8,921 nucleotides of DNA, taken from contig DASRHK010000049.1 in NCBI GenBank assembly GCA_035650495.1, forward strand, positions 1 to 8,921, read 5' to 3'. Made by a program: the position numbers and the translations under genes. Below the pieces are notes generated by a model. That model searched no databases and was not told the DNA's origin. It saw nothing but the letters and a program-made list of their open reading frames with translations. Below, piece after piece: positions 1 through 6,598 of this stretch. Origin of the DNA: DASRHK01 sp035650495. Lineage in GTDB: Bacteria > Pseudomonadota > Gammaproteobacteria > Nevskiales > Nevskiaceae. Within the stretch, counting starts at the first letter, position 1; the number at the start of each line of letters is the position of its first letter.

Positions 1-997
1 GCAGCAGCATGTCGTTCAGGCACGACAGCGACTTGATCGTGCGGTAGTAGAGCTGCATGAACTGCTCGACTGCACGATTGCGGTCTTGATCGACGTAGCC
101 GAACAGCTCGGCGATCTTCACCTGATGATCGAAGAGGAGCCGATCCTCGCGCCGCCCCGTGATCATGTGCAGCGCGAAACGGATGCGCCACAGCAGGTCC
201 TGCCCGGCGAACAGCTCGTCGCATTCCTGCTTGGTGAGGAAGCCGTGGTCGCGCAGCTCGGCGAGCGTGTTCGCGCCGAAGTGCCGCTTGGCGACCCAGC
301 CGATCGTGTGGATGTCGCGCAGACCACCCGGCGATTCCTTCACGTTCGGCTCGAGCTTGTAGCCGGTGTCGTCGTACTTGCGATGGCGCGCCTGCTGCTC
401 GGCGAGCTTGGCGCGGAAGAAGGCGTCGACCGGCCACACATGCTCGGGCTTCAGCGCTTCCTGCATCTGCGTGAACAGCAGCGGATCGCCCGCGAGCAGT
501 CGCGCTTCCATCAGGTTGGTCATGATGGTGATGTCGCCCGCGGCCTGCTGCACGCAATCCTCGACCGTGCGCGCCGACGAGCCGATCTCGAGCCCGATGT
601 CCCAGCAGAAGGCGCTGAACTGCTCGAGCGCGCCGCGGTGCGTATCGAGCGCGTCCTTGCCATGCAGCAGCAGGATGTCGATGTCGGAATGCGGCAAGAG
701 CTCGCCGCGACCGTAGCCGCCGACGGCGACGAGCGTGAGGCCATTCGGTACTTGCGGAAGGAAGCGCGCCCACGCTTCGTGGAGCACTTCGTCGACCAGG
801 AACGCTCGCGCACGCACGAGCGAATCGGCGGCAGTGCCTTCCTGGAACATGCTGTAGAGACGGTCGCGTCCCCAGTTCAGCGTGTCGCGGAACGCGGCGA
901 TCGGCTTGCCGGGCGTCGCGGCGAGGCGAGCGCGGATCCGACGTGTGCTGAATACGTTTGAAGCGTCGCCTTCGGTGAGCTCGATCTCCGCGCCCAT
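1..997 (-). CDS. glnD: Bifunctional PII uridylyltransferase/uridylyl-removing enzyme GlnD (N-terminal part, cut by window edge)
   Basis: GlnD senses glutamine. It uridylylates the PII signalling proteins (GlnB/GlnK) when nitrogen is short and removes UMP when glutamine is abundant. The 332 codons visible hold the N-terminal nucleotidyltransferase domain. The glycine pair and metal-binding aspartates are in GGYGRGELLPHSDIDILLL (residues 93-111; candidate metal ligands D105 and D107). The family signature KLEPNVKESPGGLRDIH is at residues 214-230 and opens the helical GlnE/GlnD linker region. The HD hydrolase domain and the two ACT domains of this roughly 900-residue family would lie outside the window. 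The start is the ATG at 995-997, which shares one base with the map stop codon (TGATG), so glnD is probably co-transcribed and translationally coupled with map. No frameshift is seen in the visible part. Family assignment is secure; completeness of the gene cannot be judged. Confidence 0.95.
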   Translation of the reverse strand, partial: MGAEIELTEGDASNVFSTRRIRARLAATPGKPIAAFRDTLNWGRDRLYSMFQEGTAADSLVRARAFLVDEVLHEAWARFLPQVPNGLTLVAVGGYGRGELLPHSDIDILLLHGKDALDTHRGALEQFSAFCWDIGLEIGSSARTVEDCVQQAAGDITIMTNLMEARLLAGDPLLFTQMQEALKPEHVWPVDAFFRAKLAEQQARHRKYDDTGYKLEPNVKESPGGLRDIHTIGWVAKRHFGANTLAELRDHGFLTKQECDELFAGQDLLWRIRFALHMITGRREDRLLFDHQVKIAELFGYVDQDRNRAVEQFMQLYYRTIKSLSCLNDMLL

Positions 998-1761
998 CAG
1001 ACTTCGCCGCGACGCGTCGTGAGGATCTCGTGTCCGGTCTCGGTGACCAGCACCGTGTGCTCCCACTGCGCGGAGAGCGAGTGATCCTTGGTGACGACCG
1101 TCCAGCCGTCGGGCAGCAGCCGCACCTCGGGCCGCCCGGCGTTGATCATCGGCTCGATGGTGAAGGTCATCCCGGGCTTCAGCTCGATCCCCGTGTCGGG
1201 CTGGCCGTAGTGCAGGACCTGCGGATCCTCGTGGAAGATGCGGCCGATGCCGTGGCCGCAATACTCGCGCACGACCGAATAACCGCGCGACTCGGCGTGC
1301 TGCTGGATCGCGTAGCCGATGTCGCCGAGGCGCTTGCCGGGCTTCACCTGCTCGATGCCCTTCAGCATCGCTTCGTGCGTCGTGTCGACCAAACGCTTGG
1401 CGAGCACGGTCGGCTGGCCCAGGAAGAACATCTTGCTGGTGTCGCCGTGGTAGCCGTCCTTGATGACGGTGATGTCGACGTTGAGGATGTCGCCGCGCTT
1501 CAGGACCTTGGGCCCCGGGATGCCGTGGCAGACGACGTGGTTCACCGACGTGCAGATCGACTTCGGGAAGCCCTTGTAATTCAGCGGGGCGGGGACGGCC
1601 TTGAGCTCGTTGACGATGTACTCGTGGCAGCGCCGGTCGAGCTCGTCGGTGGTGACGCCGACCTTGATGTGGGGCTCGATCATCAGGAGCACCTCGGCGG
1701 CCAGGCGGCCGGCCTCGCGCATCTTCTGCTGCTCGTCGCGGGATTTGATGGTGACGTTCAT
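997..1761 (-). CDS. map: Type I methionine aminopeptidase
   Basis: This cytosolic metalloenzyme removes the initiator methionine from nascent proteins when the second residue is small. With the ATG at 1759-1761 the product is 254 residues, close to the usual 250-265. The N-terminus MNVTIKSRDEQQKMREAG is typical of the family. The five metal ligands are all present: D96 (in NVDITV), D107 (in YHGDTSK), H170 (in EYCGHGIG), E203 (in TIEPM) and E234 (in QWEHT). The conserved active-site histidine is H79 in VVCHGIPG. The frame stays open upstream to 1866, but those 35 codons have no family similarity and run into the rpsB promoter, so I reject the longer form. No good Shine-Dalgarno precedes the chosen ATG, and I could not identify a convincing minus-strand promoter. 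The gene heads a map-glnD unit divergent from rpsB. Confidence 0.96.
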   Translation of the reverse strand: MNVTIKSRDEQQKMREAGRLAAEVLLMIEPHIKVGVTTDELDRRCHEYIVNELKAVPAPLNYKGFPKSICTSVNHVVCHGIPGPKVLKRGDILNVDITVIKDGYHGDTSKMFFLGQPTVLAKRLVDTTHEAMLKGIEQVKPGKRLGDIGYAIQQHAESRGYSVVREYCGHGIGRIFHEDPQVLHYGQPDTGIELKPGMTFTIEPMINAGRPEVRLLPDGWTVVTKDHSLSAQWEHTVLVTETGHEILTTRRGEV

Positions 1762-1825
1762 GAAAGGCAAATCTGGGGCTGCGGGGACCGCCCTGCAAGC
1801 CGCAAGCAAAAATGGTGCTAAATCG

Positions 1826-1854
1826 TTGTCAGGAAAAGCGCGGCATGATATAAA
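1826..1854 (+). promoter_or_regulatory. Sigma70-type promoter of the rpsB-tsf unit
   Basis: The -35 hexamer is TTGTCA (1826-1831, five of six consensus bases). It is followed by a 17-bp spacer and a -10 hexamer TATAAA (1849-1854, five of six). An extended -10 TG lies at 1846-1847. Transcription should begin near 1861, giving a leader of about 75 nt before the rpsB ATG. The bases just after the -10 (GCGCCGC) are GC-rich, like the discriminators of stringently controlled ribosomal promoters, so ppGpp/DksA repression in starvation is plausible but inferred. It is the only strong promoter-like sequence I recognise in the divergent region. Confidence 0.75.
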
Positions 1855-1874
1855 GCGCCGCTTCAAAAATCCAT

Positions 1875-1927
1875 CCGCATCCCCCTTGGGTGAGCCATCA
1901 CAGGGATGCGGTCTGCCAAACCCAAGG
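1875..1927 (+). promoter_or_regulatory. rpsB leader: hairpin with potential pseudoknot over the Shine-Dalgarno (candidate S2 autoregulatory element)
   Basis: A perfect 9-bp inverted repeat, CCGCATCCC (1875-1883) with GGGATGCGG (1903-1911), encloses a 19-nt loop. The first eight loop bases, CCTTGGGT (1884-1891), are exactly complementary to ACCCAAGG (1920-1927), which includes the AAGG core of the rpsB ribosome binding site. Pairing both helices makes a pseudoknot that would hide the Shine-Dalgarno. A small alternative hairpin, GTGA-GCCA-TCAC (1890-1901), competes slightly with the second helix. Repression of rpsB-tsf by free S2 through the rpsB leader is established in E. coli. Assigning this element that role rests on position and pairing, not on alignment. 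Confidence 0.7.
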
Positions 1928-1929
1928 AG
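1924..1929 (+). promoter_or_regulatory. Shine-Dalgarno of rpsB
   Basis: AAGGAG lies five bases before the ATG at 1935 and fixes that codon as the rpsB start. It rules out the in-frame GTG at 1890, which sits inside the leader hairpin. Its first four bases can pair with the loop of the upstream hairpin. Confidence 0.9.
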
Positions 1930-1934
1930 ACCTC

Positions 1935-2756
1935 ATGGCAAACGTGACCATGCGCCAGCTTTTGGAAGCGGGCGCGCATTTCGGGCATCGCACGCGCTAC
2001 TGGAATCCGAAGATGGAGTCTTTCATCTTCGGCGAGCGCAACAAAGTCCACATCATCAATCTCGAGCAGACGCTGCCGCTGCTCAAGGACGCCTGCAACT
2101 ACGTCGGGCGCCTTGCGACCAACGGCGGCCGCATCCTGTTCGTCGGCACCAAGCGCGCCGCGCGTGACGCGATCGAGGCGGAGGCCAAGCGCGCCGGCAT
2201 GCCGTACGTGTCGCAGCGCTGGCTCGGCGGCACGCTGACCAACTTCAAGACCATCAAGGGCTCGATCAAGCGCCTCACCGAGATGGAGAAGCAGGTCGAG
2301 GACGGCACCGTCAATCGCCTGACCAAGAAGGAGCAGCTCAACTTCACGCGCGAGATGGAGAAGCTGAACCGCTCGCTCGGCGGCATCAAGGACATGGCGA
2401 GCCTGCCGGACTGCCTGTTCGTGATCGACGTCGGCTACGAGAAGATCGCCATCGCCGAAGCGCGCAAGCTCGGCATCCCGGTCGTCGCCGTGGTCGACAC
2501 CAACTGCGATCCGGACGGCGTCGACTGCGTCGTCCCCGGCAACGATGACGCGACGCGCGCGATCAAGGTCTACGCGACCGCGATTGCCGACGCCATCGTC
2601 GAAGCCAAGGGCGCCAACACCGTGGGCGGCCGCGTCGACGAGTTCGTCGAAGTCGACGAGAAGGAGAAGTCGGGCCCGAAGACCACGACGCGCAAGCCGC
2701 GCGCCGCGAAGGGGTCGAAGGCCGAGAAGGGCGACGGCGCCGAGAAAGGAGCTTAA
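1935..2756 (+). CDS. rpsB: 30S ribosomal protein S2
   Basis: S2 is a late-assembling protein of the small ribosomal subunit, placed near S1 on the solvent side. The product is 273 residues. It begins MANVTMRQLLEAGAHFGHRT, the classic S2 start, and carries the other family landmarks: RYWNPKM (21-27), the 16S-binding region around WLGGTLTNFKTIK (96-108), and the signature region running from LPDCLFVIDV (157-166) to IPVVAVVDTNCDPDGVD (181-197). Residues from about 225 onward form a charged, lysine-, glutamate- and alanine-rich tail that makes the protein some 30 residues longer than E. coli S2 (241). It is expressed from the strong promoter upstream and is probably feedback-controlled through the leader pseudoknot. 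The tsf ribosome binding site overlaps its last codons. Confidence 0.98.
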   Translation: MANVTMRQLLEAGAHFGHRTRYWNPKMESFIFGERNKVHIINLEQTLPLLKDACNYVGRLATNGGRILFVGTKRAARDAIEAEAKRAGMPYVSQRWLGGTLTNFKTIKGSIKRLTEMEKQVEDGTVNRLTKKEQLNFTREMEKLNRSLGGIKDMASLPDCLFVIDVGYEKIAIAEARKLGIPVVAVVDTNCDPDGVDCVVPGNDDATRAIKVYATAIADAIVEAKGANTVGGRVDEFVEVDEKEKSGPKTTTRKPRAAKGSKAEKGDGAEKGA

Positions 2757-2759
2757 GAG

Positions 2760-3656
2760 ATGATTTCCGCTGCACAGATCAAGGAGCTTCGCGACCGCAC
2801 GGGCGCCGGCATGATGGATTGCCGCAAGGCGCTCGAAGCGACCGGCGGGGATCTCAACCAGGCGATCGAGAAGCTGCGCATGGAAGGCGCGGCGAAGGCC
2901 GACAAGAAGGCCTCGCGTGTCGCGGCCGAAGGCATCATCGGCGTCGCCGAAGGTGCCGACGCGGTCGCGCTCGTCGAGCTCAACGCCGAAACCGACTTCG
3001 TCGCCAAGGGCGCCGAGTTCCAGGGCCTCGCGAAGGCTGCAGCCGAAGCTGCGCTCAAGCACAAGCCAGCGAACATCGAAGCGCTCGCGGCGATCAAGCA
3101 CGACGGCCAGACGCTCGACGAGATCCGTCGCGGCCTCGTCGCGAAGATCGGCGAGAACCTGACGCTGCGCCGCTTCGAGATCGTGCGGAAGGGCTCGGGC
3201 CCCACGGCGATCTACGTCCATCCGGGTAGCAAGATCGTCTCGGTCGTCGCGATGGACAAAGGCGAAGACGCGCTGGCGAAGGACCTCGCGATGCACGTCG
3301 CGGCGTCGAGCCCGCGTTATCTCGACACCAATGCCGTGCCGGCCGACGTGCTCGCCTCCGAGCGCAAGATCATCGAAGCCCAGACGGCGGAACAGGCCGC
3401 CGGCAAGCCTGCCGAGATCGTCGCGAAGATGGTCGACGGCAAGCTGCGCAAGTTCACCGCCGAGATCACGCTGCTCGGCCAGCCGTTCGTGCGCAACGAG
3501 GCCTATGGCCAGAAGGCGGACGATCCGGTCGAGAAAGTGCTGAAGGCCAAGGGCGCCGCGGTCAAGCAGTTCGTGCGTCTGGCCGTCGGCGAGGGCATCG
3601 AGCGGCAACAGACCGACTTCGCCGCCGAAGTGGCGGCGATGGCGAAGCAGCATTGA
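2760..3656 (+). CDS. tsf: Translation elongation factor EF-Ts
   Basis: EF-Ts recycles EF-Tu by catalysing exchange of GDP for GTP. The 298-residue product has the N-terminal UBA-like domain (about 1-50, with LRDRTGAGMMDCRKAL). It is followed by the core containing the exchange motif ETDFVAK (77-83), in which the conserved D79-F80 pair inserts near the EF-Tu nucleotide site. Further landmarks are HVAASSPRYLD (180-190) and the C-terminal VGEGIE/QTDFAAEVAAM. Family members are usually 280-300 residues. The Shine-Dalgarno AAGGAG (2746-2751) lies inside the end of rpsB, eight bases before the ATG, and the intergenic gap is only three bases. Co-transcription with rpsB is therefore near certain. The hairpin at 3688-3712 follows the gene. 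Confidence 0.98.
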   Translation: MISAAQIKELRDRTGAGMMDCRKALEATGGDLNQAIEKLRMEGAAKADKKASRVAAEGIIGVAEGADAVALVELNAETDFVAKGAEFQGLAKAAAEAALKHKPANIEALAAIKHDGQTLDEIRRGLVAKIGENLTLRRFEIVRKGSGPTAIYVHPGSKIVSVVAMDKGEDALAKDLAMHVAASSPRYLDTNAVPADVLASERKIIEAQTAEQAAGKPAEIVAKMVDGKLRKFTAEITLLGQPFVRNEAYGQKADDPVEKVLKAKGAAVKQFVRLAVGEGIERQQTDFAAEVAAMAKQH

Positions 3657-3687
3657 GCGTCAAAGAGTTAAACTAGCAAGCAGTACC

Positions 3688-3712
3688 GAGGCCCCGGAAA
3701 CGGGGCCTCTTT
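3688..3712 (+). terminator. Rho-independent terminator or attenuator between tsf and pyrH
   Basis: GAGGCCCCG (3688-3696) and CGGGGCCTC (3701-3709) form a perfect 9-bp stem closed by a GAAA tetraloop, followed by TTTCT. The stem is very stable, but the T-run is short and interrupted, so partial readthrough is likely. It lies 31 bases after tsf and 22 bases before pyrH. This fits an attenuator that lowers expression of the downstream genes relative to rpsB-tsf. Confidence 0.85.
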
Positions 3713-3734
3713 CTAACCGATCGGAAGAGGGGCA

Positions 3735-4457
3735 ATGCCAAAGAAGCCGGCGTATCAGCGCATCCTCTTGAAGCTCAGCGGCGAAGCACTCATGGGCCGC
3801 GAGAACTTCGGCATCTCGCCCGACGTCATGAGCTACCTCGCGACCGAGATCAAGAGCGTGCTCGACCTCGGCGTGCAGATCGCGCTCGTGGTCGGCGGCG
3901 GCAACATCTTTCGCGGCGAAGGCCTCGCGCGCGCCGGCACCGACCGCGTCACCGGCGATCAGATGGGCATGCTCGCGACCGTCATCAACGCGCTCGCGAT
4001 CCAGGACGCGATCGAGCGCTCCGGCATGTCGGCGCGCGTGCAGTCGGCGATCCGCATCAACGAAGTCTGCGAGGACTTCATCCGCCGCCGCGCGATCCGC
4101 CATCTCGAGAAGGGCCGCGTCGTCGTGTTCGCCGCCGGCACCGGCAATCCGTTCTTCACGACCGACTCCGCCGCAGCGCTGCGCGCGATCGAGATCAGCG
4201 CCGATCTCATGCTCAAGGCGACCAAGGTCGACGGCGTCTACACCGCCGACCCGAAGAAGGACAAGTCGGCGACGAAGTACACCGAGCTCACCTTCGACGA
4301 GGCGTTGAACAAGAAGCTCGGCGTGATGGACCAGACCGCGATGGTCCTGTGCCGCGACAACAAGATCAACCTGCGCGTGTACGACATGGATCGCTCCGGC
4401 GCGCTGGCGCGCATCGTCGGCGGCGACGATTCCATCGGCACGCGGCTGCACGTTTAA
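3735..4457 (+). CDS. pyrH: Uridylate kinase (UMP kinase)
   Basis: This hexameric bacterial UMP kinase of the amino-acid-kinase fold phosphorylates UMP to UDP in pyrimidine nucleotide synthesis. The 240-residue product (E. coli 241) has KLSGEAL at 13-19 and the glycine-rich GGGNIFRG at 54-61. GTGNPFFTTDSAA (135-147) is characteristic of the UMP-binding and catalytic region, and KATKVDGVYTADP (161-173) is typical of the ATP-binding side. A purine-rich AGAGGGG (3725-3731) precedes the ATG at a short distance. The gene lies just after the tsf hairpin, and I see no clear promoter in the 78-base gap, so it is probably reached by readthrough. It begins the pyrH-to-rseP block. Confidence 0.97.
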   Translation: MPKKPAYQRILLKLSGEALMGRENFGISPDVMSYLATEIKSVLDLGVQIALVVGGGNIFRGEGLARAGTDRVTGDQMGMLATVINALAIQDAIERSGMSARVQSAIRINEVCEDFIRRRAIRHLEKGRVVVFAAGTGNPFFTTDSAAALRAIEISADLMLKATKVDGVYTADPKKDKSATKYTELTFDEALNKKLGVMDQTAMVLCRDNKINLRVYDMDRSGALARIVGGDDSIGTRLHV

Positions 4458-4482
4458 TCGAACAAGACCAGGAGGAAAGAAC

Positions 4483-5046
4483 ATGGCCGACGTCAACACG
4501 ATCAAGAAGGATGCGCAGACGCGCATGCAGAAGAGCATCGACTCGCTCAAGACCGAGCTGACCAAGCTGCGCACCGGCCGCGCCAGCGCGGCGCTGCTCG
4601 ATCACGTCAAGGTGGACTACTACGGATCGGAAGTGCCGATCTCCCAGGCCGCGCAGGTCGTGGTCGAGGACGCGCGCACGATCTCGATCACGGCGTGGGA
4701 CAAGTCGATGGTCGGCGCGATCGAGAAGGCGATCCTCGCGTCGGACCTCGGCATCACGCCGAACACGGCCGGCTCGATCATCCGCGTGATCATGCCGCCG
4801 CTGACCGAGGAGCGCCGTCGCGATCTCACCAAGGTCGTGAAGAGCGAGGCGGAGAACGCGCGCATCGCGATCCGCAACGTGCGCCGCGACGCCAACCAGC
4901 ACGTGAAGGACCTGCTCAAGGACAAGAAGATCTCCACCGACGACGAGAAGCGCGCCGAGACGGAGATCCAGAAGCTCACCGATCAGTTCGTGGGCAAGGT
5001 CGACGAAGCCGCGGGCGCGAAGGAGAAAGAACTGCTCGCCATGTGA
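4483..5046 (+). CDS. frr: Ribosome recycling factor
   Basis: RRF works with EF-G after termination to split the 70S ribosome from mRNA. The 187-residue product (family about 185) shows the helical domain I with KLRTGRASAALLDHVKVDYYG (29-49; the motif spans the hinge into domain II) and the small beta domain II (about 31-104, with ITPNTAGSIIRV). It then returns to domain I through PPLTEERRRDL and the arginine-rich RNVRRDAN (131-138), which contacts 23S rRNA in the family. A perfect Shine-Dalgarno AGGAGG (4470-4475) sits seven bases before the ATG and is the best ribosome binding site in this block. That suggests frr is translated independently of pyrH although co-transcribed 25 bases downstream. 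Confidence 0.97.
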   Translation: MADVNTIKKDAQTRMQKSIDSLKTELTKLRTGRASAALLDHVKVDYYGSEVPISQAAQVVVEDARTISITAWDKSMVGAIEKAILASDLGITPNTAGSIIRVIMPPLTEERRRDLTKVVKSEAENARIAIRNVRRDANQHVKDLLKDKKISTDDEKRAETEIQKLTDQFVGKVDEAAGAKEKELLAM

Positions 5047-5056
5047 GCAGTCGCGC

Positions 5057-5776
5057 GTGACGAAGAACCCGCCAGAGCTCCCGAAGGCCGCGATGCCGAA
5101 GCACGTCGCGGTGATCATGGATGGCAACGGCCGCTGGGCGAAGTCCCGCGGCCAGCCGCGCTCGTTCGGGCATCGCGCGGGCGTGAAGTCGGCGCGGCGT
5201 GTGATCAGTCACTGCAACAAGCTCGGCATCGAAGCGCTGACGCTGTTCGCGTTCAGCCAGGAGAACTGGCAGCGCCCGGAGCAGGAGGTGACGCTGCTCC
5301 TGCAGCTCTTCATCCGCACGCTCGCGCGCGAAGCGAGGAACCTGCACAAGAACAATATCCGCCTGCGCTTCATCGGCGAGCACGGCGATTTCCCGCAGGA
5401 GCTGCAGGCGAGCATGAAGGACGCCGTCGCGCTCACCGCGAACAACACCGGGCCGGCGCTGATCATCGCGGTCGGCTACGGCGGCCAGTGGGACATCGTC
5501 CAGGCTGCGCAGAAGCTCGCGGCCGCCGGCAAGGCGATCGATGCCGAAGCGCTGGAGGCAGCGCTGTCGACGTCGGGCCTGCCGCTGCCGGATCTCCTGA
5601 TCCGCACCGGTGGCGAGTCGCGCATCAGCAATTTCCTGCTCTGGCAGATCGCTTACAGCGAGCTGTATTTCTGCGACACGCTCTGGCCCGACTTCGACGA
5701 AAAGGAATTCGAGAAGGCGCTCGCCTGGTTCGCCGGCCGCGAGCGGCGCTTCGGCCGCGTGCCCGAAGGAGCCTGA
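5057..5776 (+). CDS. uppS: Undecaprenyl diphosphate synthase (cis-prenyltransferase)
   Basis: UppS adds eight isopentenyl diphosphate units in cis to farnesyl diphosphate, making the C55 lipid carrier precursor for peptidoglycan and other envelope polymers. Key family features in the 239-residue product are MDGNGRWAKSRG (21-32) with the catalytic D22, H39 in the FGHRAG segment, and N70 and R73 in FSQENWQRP. The diphosphate-binding R183 and R189 are in RTGGESRISNF, and E202 is in YSELYF, the magnesium-binding region. The GTG start at 5057 lies ten bases after the frr stop. The ATG at 5093 (MPKHVAVIMDGNG) with GAAGG upstream is a credible alternative giving 227 residues. I prefer the GTG because homologues usually have a short leader before the catalytic motif. 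The Shine-Dalgarno for the GTG is weak. Confidence 0.95.
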   Translation: MTKNPPELPKAAMPKHVAVIMDGNGRWAKSRGQPRSFGHRAGVKSARRVISHCNKLGIEALTLFAFSQENWQRPEQEVTLLLQLFIRTLAREARNLHKNNIRLRFIGEHGDFPQELQASMKDAVALTANNTGPALIIAVGYGGQWDIVQAAQKLAAAGKAIDAEALEAALSTSGLPLPDLLIRTGGESRISNFLLWQIAYSELYFCDTLWPDFDEKEFEKALAWFAGRERRFGRVPEGA

Positions 5777-5781
5777 CGCAC

Positions 5782-6594
5782 GTGCTCGTCCAGCGCGTCA
5801 TCACCGCGCTCATCCTGCTGCCGATCCTGATCAGTGCGATCTTCTTCGCGCCCAACGTCTGGCTGTACGCGATCTTCAGCTGCGCTGCGCTCGCGGCGGC
5901 ATGGGAGTGGAGCGCAATCGCCGGCAACAAGGGCGCTGCGCAGATCGGTTACGTGATCCTCACCGCGGCGATGCTTGCGCTCACGTGGCTCGCGCGCGGC
6001 TGGTGGCCGTGGATCATGGCGATCTCGGCGATCTGGTGGATTTACGCGACGTGGCTGCTCACGCAGTTCCCGGAGAACTTCGACGGCAAGCTGCCGCCGC
6101 CGATCTCGATGGCGATCCTCGGACAGGTCCTGTTCCTGCCGACCATCCTCGCCACCGCCGAGCTGCACGCGATGCACGACGGTGCTTATCGATTGCTCTA
6201 CGTGTTCGGCGTCGTGTTCGCCGCCGACACCGGCGCGTATCTCGCGGGACGCGCGCTCGGCAAGCACAAGCTCGCGCCGGCGATCTCCCCGGGCAAGAGC
6301 GTCGAAGGCGCGATCGGCGGGCTTCTCCTCGTCGTCGCGTGGTCACTCACGGCAGGCGTGTTTGCGTTCCGCGCGGACAATCGGCTGGAGATCGTCGAGA
6401 TCGTGGTGCTGTCGCTCGTCGTCGGCGTGGTCTCGATCGTCGGCGATCTCACCGAGAGCATGTTCAAGCGTCTCGCCGGCGTGAAGGACAGCGGCACGCT
6501 GCTGCCCGGACACGGCGGCGCGCTCGATCGCGTCGACAGCCTTCTCGCTGCGCTGCCGGTGATGGCGCTCGGCGTGCATCTGCTCGGCTGGTGA
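5782..6594 (+). CDS. cdsA: Phosphatidate cytidylyltransferase (CDP-diacylglycerol synthase)
   Basis: CdsA converts phosphatidic acid and CTP to CDP-diacylglycerol, the branch point of phospholipid synthesis, in the inner membrane. The 270-residue product is strongly hydrophobic, with several membrane segments (for example about 5-24, 27-42, 55-71, 75-94, 110-128, 138-150, 176-196 and 205-220). The family signature is complete at residues 226-252: S-M-F-K-R, then K-D-S-G, then P-G-H-G-G and D-R-V-D. A second conserved block, DTGAYLAGRALGKHKLAP with ISPGKSVEG, lies at 149-176. The GTG start at 5782 is supported by AAGGAG (5766-5771) inside the end of uppS, ten bases away. The frame is open far upstream, but only as an out-of-frame shadow of uppS. 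The gene precedes dxr by four bases. Confidence 0.95.
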   Translation: MLVQRVITALILLPILISAIFFAPNVWLYAIFSCAALAAAWEWSAIAGNKGAAQIGYVILTAAMLALTWLARGWWPWIMAISAIWWIYATWLLTQFPENFDGKLPPPISMAILGQVLFLPTILATAELHAMHDGAYRLLYVFGVVFAADTGAYLAGRALGKHKLAPAISPGKSVEGAIGGLLLVVAWSLTAGVFAFRADNRLEIVEIVVLSLVVGVVSIVGDLTESMFKRLAGVKDSGTLLPGHGGALDRVDSLLAALPVMALGVHLLGW

Positions 6595-6598
6595 GCCC

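Noticed and set aside
86..961. A 291-codon open frame on the plus strand across glnD
   Set aside because: It is antisense to the glnD nucleotidyltransferase domain, which reads cleanly on the minus strand with intact motifs. The plus-strand product resembles nothing.
1762..1866. A 35-codon N-terminal extension of map in the same frame
   Set aside because: Homologues begin at the MNVTIKSRDE-type start. The extension overlaps the rpsB promoter and has no family similarity.
1890..1934. An upstream in-frame GTG start for rpsB, adding 15 residues
   Set aside because: It lies inside the leader hairpin and lacks a ribosome binding site. The ATG at 1935 has a perfect one and gives the classic S2 N-terminus.
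1863..3653. A 596-codon open frame on the minus strand, opposite rpsB and tsf
   Set aside because: Its translation is arginine-, alanine- and leucine-rich with no recognisable domain. It is antisense to two certain genes and is explained by GC-rich third positions suppressing stops on the other strand.
3719..3729. GATCGGAAGAG, an 11-base match to the common Illumina adapter core
   Set aside because: The flanking bases differ from the adapter and the match ends within the pyrH ribosome binding site. The genes on both sides are in the expected order, so coincidence is more likely than a chimeric join.
5782..5784. Possible cdsA start far upstream, as the frame is open from 5488
   Set aside because: The upstream part is an out-of-frame reading of uppS. 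The hydrophobic CdsA N-terminus begins at the GTG at 5782 with a good ribosome binding site.
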